A stretch of 56,500 nucleotides of DNA. Source: an uncultured Eubacteriales bacterium (GTDB lineage: Bacteria > Bacillota > Clostridia > Peptostreptococcales > Anaerovoracaceae). Both the position numbers and the translations under genes were made by a program. Below are positions 7,909 through 15,403 of this stretch, in pieces. Location: the NCBI GenBank assembly GCA_900545135.1, contig UQXL01000015.1:1-56500 (forward strand), written 5' to 3'. The first letter of the stretch is position 1, and every line of letters starts with the position of its first letter. The notes under the pieces are model-generated. The model had not been told where the DNA came from. It was given only the letters and a program-made list of their open reading frames with translations, and made no database searches.

Positions 7909-9306
7909 ATGGAAAACAAGATAAAAGAAAGAAGATGGAAAATACGCTTTCCTGATACAGGAACACTGTTGATAGCTCTCGTCGTTCTGTCGGCTCTGCT
8001 TACTTACATCGTGCCGGCCGGCGCATTTGACAGAGAAGTGGTTGACGGCAGGTCTCTCGTTGTTGCAGGAACATATCAGTCCACAGAAGCCAATCCGACC
8101 ACATTCATGTCCCTTATCCAGTCGATATACAACGGCATGCTGGACGCTTCAGACATAGCCTGGTTCATATTTGTGGTAGGCGGAGCTTTCGGCATAGTCA
8201 CAAAATCCGGAGCCATCGCCGCAGCTCTGAATAAGCTCATAAGGAGATACGAGGGAAAAGAAACCGTACTCATAATAATAATCATGACTGCTTTTTTCAT
8301 CGGCGGAATGTCCTACGGCATGGGTGAAGAAATAATTCCTCTGGTAGCTATCCTCGTTCCTATATCCATCAAGATGGGCTTTGATCCTATCGTAGGCGTT
8401 TCGATGCCTATAGTGGGACTGTACAGCGGTTATTCGGCAGGAGCCCTCAATCCGTTCAACACGGGAGTTGCGCAGAGTATATGCGATCTTCCTCTCTTTT
8501 CCGGAATAGGACTGAGGATCGTCCTTGGACTGGGAGCACTGATAATCGCCATCCACCACACCATCCGCCACGGCAAAAAGTTCAAGGCCAGCGGAGTCAG
8601 AGTGAATCTGAATGAACTTCCTGAAAACATGCAGATGGTAGAGGACAGGGAATTCAACACGAAAGACAAACTCATACTGGGCACGCTGGTGCTCACCATA
8701 GCGGTGCTGGTTTTCGGCATAATAAAATACGAATGGTACCTGGCTGAAATGGCCGGACTGTTTTTCCTCATGGGAATCGTCATAGGACTCATATATTTTA
8801 AAGGCGACTTCAATGCCACGATAAACGAATTCATGATCGGCTGCAGAGACATAGCTACGGCAGTCATACTGGTGTGCATAGGCAGAGCCATCCTGATAGT
8901 CCTGCAGGACGGAAATATCCTCGATACTATCGTCTATGCGACCAGCATACCTCTGGAAAAATTCCCGAAGATCATAGCGGCATGGGGAATGTACATATCC
9001 CAGGGAATCGTCAACTTCCTCATACCATCGTCATCAGGTCAGGCAGTTGTCGTAATGCCGATAATGTCATCCCTTGCAGACGTGCTTGACATAACCAGGC
9101 AGACAGCAGTGCTGGCATTCCAGAGCGGAGACGGTTTCTGGAATATGATCACGCCGGTTCACCCTATACTGATGGCTTCATTGGGTCTGGCAGGCGTATC
9201 CTTTAAGAAATGGTTCAAATTCTCCCTTTCGCTGGTGATAAAGTGGTCAATCTGGGTGTGCTTGATTTTGGCAGTAGCCGTGCTTACCAATTATGGCCCG
9301 TTTTAG
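7909..9306 (+). CDS. YfcC-family membrane transporter (putative amino acid antiporter)
   Basis: A polytopic inner-membrane protein of 465 residues with about 11-12 hydrophobic segments, beginning after a short basic N-terminus. It resembles the YfcC family, which belongs to the ion-transporter/DcuC-like group and is loosely annotated as a basic amino acid antiporter. Family-like features are the MSYGMGEE segment near residue 135, GYSAGALNPFNTG near 180, and the PSSSGQAVVVMPIM segment near 365. ATG 7909 follows AAGGAG. It sits between the opine dehydrogenase and an ornithine-cyclodeaminase homologue, so it probably brings in or exchanges the substrate of that pathway. Substrate specificity is not supported beyond context. 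Confidence 0.85.
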   Translation: MENKIKERRWKIRFPDTGTLLIALVVLSALLTYIVPAGAFDREVVDGRSLVVAGTYQSTEANPTTFMSLIQSIYNGMLDASDIAWFIFVVGGAFGIVTKSGAIAAALNKLIRRYEGKETVLIIIIMTAFFIGGMSYGMGEEIIPLVAILVPISIKMGFDPIVGVSMPIVGLYSGYSAGALNPFNTGVAQSICDLPLFSGIGLRIVLGLGALIIAIHHTIRHGKKFKASGVRVNLNELPENMQMVEDREFNTKDKLILGTLVLTIAVLVFGIIKYEWYLAEMAGLFFLMGIVIGLIYFKGDFNATINEFMIGCRDIATAVILVCIGRAILIVLQDGNILDTIVYATSIPLEKFPKIIAAWGMYISQGIVNFLIPSSSGQAVVVMPIMSSLADVLDITRQTAVLAFQSGDGFWNMITPVHPILMASLGLAGVSFKKWFKFSLSLVIKWSIWVCLILAVAVLTNYGPF

Positions 9307-9381
9307 GGAAGAACACGTATCGGAGCATTTCATAAAACAATGTGTTTAAGAAAATAAACTATAAAAAACAGGAGGAAAATT

Positions 9382-10395
9382 ATGGATAATGTAAAACTGA
9401 TCTCAAAGAGCGACGTGCAGAATGTATTGAGCATGAAAAAGGCAATAGAAATCGTAGAGAAAGTTTATCAGGCCCACGGCCGTGAGCAGGTAAACATGCC
9501 GGCCAAAATAACTCTCGACACGGGAGAAAGCAACGACTGGCCTCCGTACGGCGGTTCATACAACGCCATGCCGGCATACGTCGGAGGAGACGTGGATATC
9601 TCAGGAATAAAATGGGTATGGGGATTCAACGACAACGCCAAGAAAGGCATTCCGTACATAGGCGGCGTGATCATCCTCAACGAGCCCAGGACAGGCGAGA
9701 TACTGGCCATAATGGACGGAAGCTTCATAACCGATATAAGAACAGGAGCTTCCGCCGGTGTAGCGGCAAAATATCTCTTAAAGAACAACGCTAAGACCGC
9801 AGGCATAATCGGCGCAGGAGTTCAGGGCAGGATGAACGCCAGAGCCATCGCGGAAAATTGTCCTGAAATCGAGGAAATAAAGGTTTCAGACATCAGATGG
9901 GAAGCAGCCCTGAAATGTGCCGAGGAACTGAATAAAGAGCTGCGCCTGAAAGTCACTCCTGTAAAGACAAACGAAGAGTGCTGCAGAGATTCCGACCTGA
10001 TAATCACCGTGACCATCGCCGACGAGCCTTTAGTCATGAGAGAATGGCTGAAAGCCGGCTGCACAGTGCTGTCGCTGGGATCCTTCCAGGAGCTGGACGA
10101 AAACATTCCTCTCACATGCGATAAACTGGTGGTAGACAGCTGGGAACAGAATTCTCACAGGGGAGAACTGCTCAAACTTGTCCACGAGGGAAAGATAACC
10201 AGAGAAAACATCCACGCGGAGATGCCGGAAATCGTGCTGCAAAAAAAAGCAGGAAGAGAAAATGACGAAGAAATCATATGCGCCTGCATAATAGGTATGG
10301 GCTCTACCGACATAGGAACAGCCGGCATATTGTATAATGACGTCTTCAAAGATATGGATCTTCCGGCCTTTGCCTTCAGAAGCTACGATAAATAG
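9382..10395 (+). CDS. Ornithine cyclodeaminase / mu-crystallin family protein
   Basis: This family includes ornithine cyclodeaminase (ornithine to proline plus ammonia), alanine dehydrogenase and ketimine or pyrroline-carboxylate reductases. The Rossmann motif GIIGAGVQGR lies near residues 144-153, preceded by DGSFITDIRTGASAGVAA (about 112-129), which is strongly conserved in the family. The 337-residue length is normal. ATG 9382 follows AGGAGG, 75 bp after the YfcC gene. Paired with an opine dehydrogenase and an aminotransferase, a role in imino acid, ornithine or proline metabolism is likely. Which reaction it performs cannot be settled by eye. A hairpin downstream probably ends this unit. 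Confidence 0.85.
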   Translation: MDNVKLISKSDVQNVLSMKKAIEIVEKVYQAHGREQVNMPAKITLDTGESNDWPPYGGSYNAMPAYVGGDVDISGIKWVWGFNDNAKKGIPYIGGVIILNEPRTGEILAIMDGSFITDIRTGASAGVAAKYLLKNNAKTAGIIGAGVQGRMNARAIAENCPEIEEIKVSDIRWEAALKCAEELNKELRLKVTPVKTNEECCRDSDLIITVTIADEPLVMREWLKAGCTVLSLGSFQELDENIPLTCDKLVVDSWEQNSHRGELLKLVHEGKITRENIHAEMPEIVLQKKAGRENDEEIICACIIGMGSTDIGTAGILYNDVFKDMDLPAFAFRSYDK

Positions 10396-10399
10396 AGGA

Positions 10400-10428
10400 T
10401 TGCATATTTATTGGCCTGTTGATAAAAT
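10400..10428 (+). promoter_or_regulatory. Sigma-A-type promoter for the activator-aminotransferase pair
   Basis: TTGCAT (10400-10405), a 17-bp spacer and TAAAAT (10423-10428). It starts four bases after the stop codon of the cyclodeaminase-like gene, so the regulator can be made independently of the sigma-54 promoter. Confidence 0.6.
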
Positions 10429-10440
10429 AATTAAAAGAGC

Positions 10441-10513
10441 ATAAAGGCTGCCCCCGAGGCAGCCTTTATGACCAGGCAGTCTTTTTAATCAGGCAGCCTT
10501 TATGACCAGGCAG
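10441..10513 (+). terminator. Terminator/attenuator hairpin with duplicated 3' arm
   Basis: A 12-bp perfect stem (10441-10452 with 10458-10469, core GGCTGCC/GGCAGCC) has a 5-base loop. A 23-bp segment containing its 3' arm is repeated exactly at 10457-10479 and 10491-10513, so the 5' arm could pair with either copy. It lies between the promoter at 10400 and the start codon at 10525, and therefore in the predicted leader. There is no long T-run right after the first hairpin; TTTTT comes at 10482-10486. Confidence 0.6.
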
Positions 10514-10524
10514 AGGTGATAAAT

Positions 10525-11973
10525 ATGGATTTAAGCAGCATAAAAGAATACGTACAGAAGACGGCAAGTATTATCAACTCTATAACTCAGATGCAGGTGC
10601 TGATATGCAATATGGACTTTTTGATTGTTGGAGACAGCAAGGACGGCATCACCAACAACAGTGAATTGAACAAGCTGACTAAAAATTCCATGCTTGTGGA
10701 GACTATCAAAAAAAGAAAAGTTCTCATAGTCAATGACAGCAAGAGAAACTTTGCAGGCTGCAAGAATTGTCCTGAAAAATATAACTGCGATGTCAACTCG
10801 ATGATAACGGTGCCCATAATAGACGAAGGAGAAGTTTACGGCGCCATAGGCATCTATGCCAACGAGGAAAACATAGACAGACTGCTTGAGAGACAGAAAG
10901 CCTTTCTTGAATTTATCCACCAGATGTCGGAACTGCTTGCGATGAAGCTCAAGGAAAAATCCGAAACCATGGAGCTGGAAGCAACGGTAAAAAAGCTGAA
11001 GAACAACGGGTTCGATTTTTCCTTTGACTATATAGTCGGAAGCAGCAGCAAGATCAGAGAAGTAAAGGCTCAGGCCGAGAAGTTCGCCGCCGGCAACGCC
11101 AATATCCTCATACAGGGAGAAAGCGGCACAGGCAAAGAAATCTTTGCCAGAGCAATCCATACGGCCAGTGGCAAGTCAAACGGGCCTTTCATAGCGATAA
11201 ACTGCGCCGCACTGCCTGAGAACCTGATCGAAAGCGAGCTCTTCGGTTATGAAGAGGGAGCTTTCACAGGAGCGTTAAAAGGCGGAAAGCTGGGTAAATT
11301 TGAATTGGCAAACGGCGGCACATTGTTTCTCGACGAAATCGGCGAATTCCCTATACATCTGCAGGCAAAGCTGTTGCGGGCGTTGCAGGAAAGAAAAGTA
11401 CAGCGCTTAGGCGGAAATAAAGAAATAGATGTTTCCGTAAGGATAATCGCAGCTACCAATAAAGACTTGGAGCAGATGTGCAAAAATGGACATTTCAGAG
11501 AAGACCTGTATTACAGGCTCAGCGTCATTCCGCTGCAAATCCCGCCTCTTAGAGAAAGGAAAAGCGACATCGAAGAACTGGCCGCATATTTTTTAGGAAC
11601 TTATGCCAAAGCCCTCGACAAACCAATATTCAGCTTTGACGATGACGTCATAAGAGTGCTCAACGGCTACAGCTGGCCAGGCAACATAAGGGAGCTGCAA
11701 AACGTCATCGAATACGCGGTGAATATTTCATCAGGCCCATGCATCAGAGTGACTGACTTGCCTCAGAAGCTGATCGGCCATGATACAGATGCGCAAAACA
11801 GCCTGCAGCTCAAACCGCTGAAATATGTCGAAGAGGATTACATAAAGGAAGCCATCCGCATATACGGCAATACGCTGACCGGCAAAATACAGGCGGCCCG
11901 CGCGCTGGGAATCAGCAAGGCGACGCTTTACCGCAGAATAAAAGAAATACAGGAGCAGGGAGGAAATATATGA
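10525..11973 (+). CDS. Sigma-54-dependent transcriptional activator with GAF-like sensor
   Basis: A cytoplasmic enhancer-binding protein of 482 residues. Residues 1-145 form a GAF/PAS-like sensor with a cysteine cluster C79-x2-C82-x5-C88, which might bind a metal or sense redox. Residues about 168-400 are the AAA+ domain, with Walker A GESGTGKE (198-205), the sigma-54 contact loop GAFTGA (245-250) and Walker B GGTLFLDEIGE (264-274). The C-terminus has a Fis-type helix-turn-helix (KIQAARALGISKATLYRRI). ATG 10525 is preferred over GTG 10516, which lies in the ribosome binding site. A sigma-54 promoter stands upstream of the dehydrogenase at 6732, so that cluster is the likely target. Its stop overlaps the aminotransferase start by four bases (ATGA). 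Confidence 0.92.
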   Translation: MDLSSIKEYVQKTASIINSITQMQVLICNMDFLIVGDSKDGITNNSELNKLTKNSMLVETIKKRKVLIVNDSKRNFAGCKNCPEKYNCDVNSMITVPIIDEGEVYGAIGIYANEENIDRLLERQKAFLEFIHQMSELLAMKLKEKSETMELEATVKKLKNNGFDFSFDYIVGSSSKIREVKAQAEKFAAGNANILIQGESGTGKEIFARAIHTASGKSNGPFIAINCAALPENLIESELFGYEEGAFTGALKGGKLGKFELANGGTLFLDEIGEFPIHLQAKLLRALQERKVQRLGGNKEIDVSVRIIAATNKDLEQMCKNGHFREDLYYRLSVIPLQIPPLRERKSDIEELAAYFLGTYAKALDKPIFSFDDDVIRVLNGYSWPGNIRELQNVIEYAVNISSGPCIRVTDLPQKLIGHDTDAQNSLQLKPLKYVEEDYIKEAIRIYGNTLTGKIQAARALGISKATLYRRIKEIQEQGGNI

Positions 11974-13139
11974 AACACAAATACATAGCCAAGAGATACT
12001 GGAAAGACCAGAGCACAGCCATGGGTCAGTCCGATGTGATGGCCAAGTCCTTTGACGACGTCATCAACCTCAGCCTCGGCGACCCAGACCTGATAACCCA
12101 TCCCCTCATCATAGAAAAATCATATGAGGACGCAAAAGCAGGCCATACAAAATATACAGACTTCAGAGGCGATCCCGAGCTCAGAGCGGAAATCTGCAAT
12201 TTCTACAAGGAAGAATACGACATGGACGTGAAGGACGAAGAAGTCTTCGTCTGCGCCTCAGCCTGCCTTGGCATGTACCTTGCACTGGAAGCCATAGTGG
12301 ACGACGGAGACGAAGTCATCCTCCAGGCACCATACTTCACACCATATCCTCAGCAGGTGGAGCTGGCAAGAGGAATACCAGTAGAACTTCCCACCTACGA
12401 GGAAGAAGACTTTCAGATAAATACGAAAAGGCTTGAAAGCCTCATAACTGAGAGAACAAAAGCCATAGTCATCAACTCACCGTCAAACCCAACAGGCAAC
12501 TGCCTGACAAGAGAGACGATGGAAAAGATAGCAAGGATAGCAGAGAAATACGACCTCATAGTGATCTCAGACGACATATATACATCCTTCAGCTATGAAA
12601 GGCAATTTATCCCCTTTGGCTCACTGCCCGGAATGAGAGAGAGGACGATAATATTAAACTCCTTTTCCAAGAACTTCACGATGACAGGGTGGAGAGTAGG
12701 AAACATCATAGCGCCGGACTACATCATAAAGACAATCCAGCAGATAAACGAGAACGTAGTGTTCACAGCGCCGTCCATCTCCCAGAGAGCGGCGATACAT
12801 GCGCTGCGCCACAGAAAAGAAGTGCAGCCTGAGATGATAGAAGAATACAGGAAGAGGATGTATTATGCGGCAGAGAGGATAAACCAAATTCCAAAGCTGC
12901 ATGTTATATATCCTCCGAAAGGTAGCTTCTATCTATTCATAAACATAAAGGAGACAGGGGTAAGCAGCAGGGAGGCGGCAGATGTGATACTGAGAGAGGC
13001 TCATGTGCTGACACTGCCTGGAGACGCCTTCGGAGAGTGCGGAGAGGGCTTCTTGAGGATAGCATGCACGGTAGGGGTGGATAGACTTAAGGAGGCCTTT
13101 GACAGGATTGAGAGGATTGAGTGGAGTTGTCGACGGTGA
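11970..13139 (+). CDS. PLP-dependent class I/II aminotransferase
   Basis: A fold type I PLP enzyme of 389 residues, of the aspartate/aromatic aminotransferase type. The substrate-side motif SPSNPTG is near residues 170-176, the PLP-binding Asp near 201-202, and the Schiff-base lysine K234 in SFSKNFTMTGWRVG. The C-terminal GEGFLRIACT contains the substrate carboxylate-binding Arg typical of the family. It is translationally coupled to the sigma-54 activator by an ATGA overlap, so it probably acts in the same amino-acid pathway. The last codons (DRIERIE) are encoded by a short tandem duplication, and the stop lies at the edge of a repeat-rich region, so the extreme C-terminus may be recently altered. 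The amino donor is not known. Confidence 0.9.
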   Translation: MKHKYIAKRYWKDQSTAMGQSDVMAKSFDDVINLSLGDPDLITHPLIIEKSYEDAKAGHTKYTDFRGDPELRAEICNFYKEEYDMDVKDEEVFVCASACLGMYLALEAIVDDGDEVILQAPYFTPYPQQVELARGIPVELPTYEEEDFQINTKRLESLITERTKAIVINSPSNPTGNCLTRETMEKIARIAEKYDLIVISDDIYTSFSYERQFIPFGSLPGMRERTIILNSFSKNFTMTGWRVGNIIAPDYIIKTIQQINENVVFTAPSISQRAAIHALRHRKEVQPEMIEEYRKRMYYAAERINQIPKLHVIYPPKGSFYLFINIKETGVSSREAADVILREAHVLTLPGDAFGECGEGFLRIACTVGVDRLKEAFDRIERIEWSCRR

Positions 13140-13440
13140 ATCGCGGTTCAGCACTCTGGACGGTGAAGAAAAGCATAGAGGCACCTCCTACCGGTGAAGA
13201 GCAACACAGCAACACTTTGATCGGTGAAGAGCGGGCTGTATCATGCGAGCCGAGATATGGGAAAGCGGTATTATGTTTACCGGGAGATGGGGCGGCAGTA
13301 TATTGCACAGTCGGCCCTGTATGAAAACCGTATTCGTATGCAAATGGTACGTTGAAACCCAGAACGATCGAAATGCTCTCTTCCGAGCAGATAAGCTGAA
13401 TAACAAAAGCTTGCTGCTCGGGAGGGGGCATATTTTTGTA
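13134..13440. repeat. Gap with spaced CGGTGAA repeats
   Basis: CGGTGAA occurs at 13134, 13161, 13192 and 13222, spaced 27-31 bp. The rest of the interval to about 13440 shows nothing I can name. A 104-codon open frame crosses it but is not convincing as a gene. Confidence 0.5.
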
Positions 13441-13746
13441 TATGGTGGTTGGAAAAAAGCTGAGGCGTGGTACAATGAATTACCACAAAACTGTTATTTC
13501 CCTAAAAAAACAGGCAAAGCGACGGCTCGCCGCTTTATTTTCAGGGAATCAAAATAACTCGCCCGCCGCTTTTGAAAAACTCGCTTCATGGTTTGCGTGT
13601 CTTGCGGCGGGCTCGGACAGATTTTGATTTCCAGCTGAAAACATGCGCGGCTTCGCCTGTTTCGCAGACTGCTCTTTTCGGTGAAATAAAGATTTTGCGG
13701 TGATTCATATGTTGAAACATCAGATGAGACGCTTATACAGACTGGC

Positions 13747-13895
13747 TTTGTGGTATAATGAACCCGATATCCTATTGTTCGGCGTTGCCGCAAGGTAGGG
13801 TTCATTGAATCACTTTGCCATACTGGCTTTGTGGTATAATGTCCGCAAGAGATTGTAACGGCTTCGCCGATATGTGGCGGACATTGAAACTCCGT
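13747..13895 (+). repeat. Two hairpin units with extended -10 sequences
   Basis: Read on the plus strand, TTTGTGGTATAAT starts at 13748 and 13828, 80 bp apart. The stems are ATGAACCC/GGGTTCAT and ATGTCCGC/GCGGACAT. Each contains an inner hairpin (CGGC-GTT-GCCG and CGGC-TTC-GCCG). These are beta and alpha units in the orientation opposite to island R1. Confidence 0.75.
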
Positions 13896-13982
13896 TCGGC
13901 TGACTGGTGGGCGTTTGAATAAAACTTCACACCTACCTCTACCATTTTGACGAGCATCGTATGCAAGTGGAATGATGCCTTG

Positions 13983-14261
13983 ATGTTGGCAAAATTTAAA
14001 TATGGCGCTAAAATGACAACATTTTTAAAAAGAAACCTATGATTTTAAAGGTTTTAGCGTGTCGAATCCTGTCGATGTTGTACATTTTTCAGATTTACTA
14101 CGATTTTGCCAACATATCTTTCAAAAAATGTTGGCAAATTTTCAGAAGTTATAAAATATGCCAACATTTACTTGATTTCATAGTGGATTCGACGATTTTC
14201 GACACGCTTAAATATGAAAAATGTTGACAAAACCCAGTTGAAATAAGAATTTGTACAACAT
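13983..14261. repeat. 279-bp four-element palindromic module (copy 1)
   Basis: Four elements begin ATGTTG and end CAACAT: 13983-14022 (40 bp), 14075-14115 (41), 14128-14167 (40) and 14221-14261 (41). The gaps are 52, 12 and 53 bp. The arrangement is symmetric about the central 12-bp gap, and the 52/53-bp gaps hold further inverted repeats around GTGTCGAA/TTCGACAC. An inverted copy of equal length is at 25004-25282. Confidence 0.85.
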
Positions 14262-14375
14262 TTTCCATAAAATTACAGTTCCGCCTTTAAGGCTGTGGTT
14301 TGCGGGCGGAAGTTCATAGAAAAATAGGCTGCGATTTGTTTGCGGGATTCCATAAAAGAGGTGAGTTACCACTCA

Positions 14376-14631
14376 ATGTTGTAAAATTTTGAAAAAACCT
14401 TGATATTTTACAACATTGCAGTTGCACTTTGCCCTCAATCAACAGTAAAAATAAAGCAATATTGCAAAATTCAGAAAAAAGCTAAAAAAATGCAACATAA
14501 TTTCTGATTCATGTTGTAAAATTTTGAAAAAGCCAGAAATTTTACAACATTGGACGTTTTCACACCGCAAATGCCGCTTCCAAAACAAGAAATGTTGTAG
14601 AATTTCATAAAATTCATAAATTCTACAACAT
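14376..14631. repeat. 256-bp four-element palindromic module (short class, copy 1)
   Basis: Elements are at 14376-14416 (41 bp), 14459-14498 (40, degenerate left arm ATATTG), 14511-14550 (40) and 14592-14631 (40), with gaps of 42, 12 and 41 bp. The third and fourth are near-perfect 13-bp-arm hairpins, ATGTTGTAAAATT and ATGTTGTAGAATT with matching right arms, so the A/G difference is compensated. Confidence 0.8.
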
Positions 14632-14777
14632 TACGAATAATGCAGGCAAATCGGTTTGAGGGTTCGGAAGAAAACATCAGCCGTCAGGAAAAGATTGTAT
14701 CGACTGTGCTGCAAGAAAACCGCAGCTAATTTACTGTTTTGAGATCTGCCTTTTCAATAATTTAGACGGAAAAGTTC

Positions 14778-14880
14778 CAGAACCCAAAACAATCGTCAGA
14801 ACCCAAAACAATCGTCAGAACCCAAAACAATCGCCAAAACATCTACTAAAACAATCGACAAAACAATCATCAAAATAATA
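14778..14880. repeat. 19-bp tandem repeat upstream of ybaK
   Basis: Three units beginning CAGAACCCAAAACAATCG at 14778, 14797 and 14816, followed by degenerate AAAACAATC copies to about 14880. It ends just before the ybaK ribosome binding site. Confidence 0.85.
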
Positions 14881-14913
14881 ATTTAAAATAAATTACAGAA
14901 GTGAGGTTTTTCG

Positions 14914-15399
14914 ATGTCAATTAAATTAGTGCGTGAGTATTTCAAAAAACTTGGTATTGAAGACAGAATAATGGAATTTGATGTTTCCAGCGCTACAGTC
15001 GAACTGGCGGCTCTTGCCGTTGGCGTAGAAGGCGCAAGAATATGCAAGACGTTGTCTTTCAAAGACGGAGAAGACGGGTGTATCCTTATTCAGACTGCCG
15101 GAGACGCCAAGGTCGATAACAGGAAGTTCAAGGATAAATTCGCTCAGAAAGCCAAGATGCTTTCTCCCGAAGAGGTTGTACAATTTACTGGCCATGCCAT
15201 AGGCGGAGTTTGCGCTTTTGGCATAACCAACGATAAGGTGAAAATTTACTGCGACGAATCTATGAAAAGATTCCAAACCGTATTTCCTGCATGCGGCAGC
15301 GACAACAGCGCAATAGAATTCACCTGTGACGAACTTTTTAAATATTCCAACGCTTTAGAATGGATAGATGTTTGTAAGCTCCCACAGATCGAGGATTAG
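14914..15399 (+). CDS. ybaK: YbaK/EbsC-type aminoacyl-tRNA deacylase
   Basis: A 161-residue cytoplasmic protein of the YbaK/ProX editing-domain family, which hydrolyses mischarged tRNA such as Cys-tRNA(Pro) in known members. The single domain spans the protein, with the family lysine-containing segment ICKTLSFK near residues 43-50 and the GGVCAFGI-like segment near 113. ATG 14914 follows GTGAGG. The YitT-family gene starts five bases after its stop, so the two are probably one transcript. The exact tRNA substrate is not readable. Confidence 0.85.
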   Translation: MSIKLVREYFKKLGIEDRIMEFDVSSATVELAALAVGVEGARICKTLSFKDGEDGCILIQTAGDAKVDNRKFKDKFAQKAKMLSPEEVVQFTGHAIGGVCAFGITNDKVKIYCDESMKRFQTVFPACGSDNSAIEFTCDELFKYSNALEWIDVCKLPQIED

Positions 15400-15403
15400 A
15401 AAT

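Larger units (their letters stand above)
13464..14631. repeat. Repeat island R2 (mosaic of several repeat modules)
   Basis: A gene-free stretch built of four parts: a unit 13464-13740, flanked by GTGGTACAAT...ATTACCAC near 13464; two hairpin units (13747-13895); a 279-bp four-element module (13983-14261); and a 256-bp four-element module (14376-14631). The first three parts occur in inverted orientation in the island at 24.8-26.2 kb. No transposase or intact protein gene is present. Confidence 0.85.

Noticed and set aside
13243..13557. 104-codon plus-strand open frame
   Set aside because: It crosses from unremarkable sequence into repeat island R2, has no ribosome binding site or recognisable pattern, and its 3' part is shared repeat sequence.
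14039..14227. Similar open frames in the two 279-bp modules (14039-14227 plus, 24981-25190 minus) that look like a conserved 50-60 residue protein
   Set aside because: By-eye codon comparison over the shared part finds about ten differing codons, all changing the amino acid, and the second copy lost the stop. Similarity comes from the DNA repeat, not from a protein under selection. The third module has no matching frame.
13464..14261. Insertion sequence
   Set aside because: No transposase frame, intact or broken, is visible in any copy. A non-autonomous element remains possible.
11..14631. CRISPR array, because of regularly spaced short repeats
   Set aside because: The repeats are inverted pairs in symmetric groups of four rather than direct repeats with unique spacers, and no cas gene is present.
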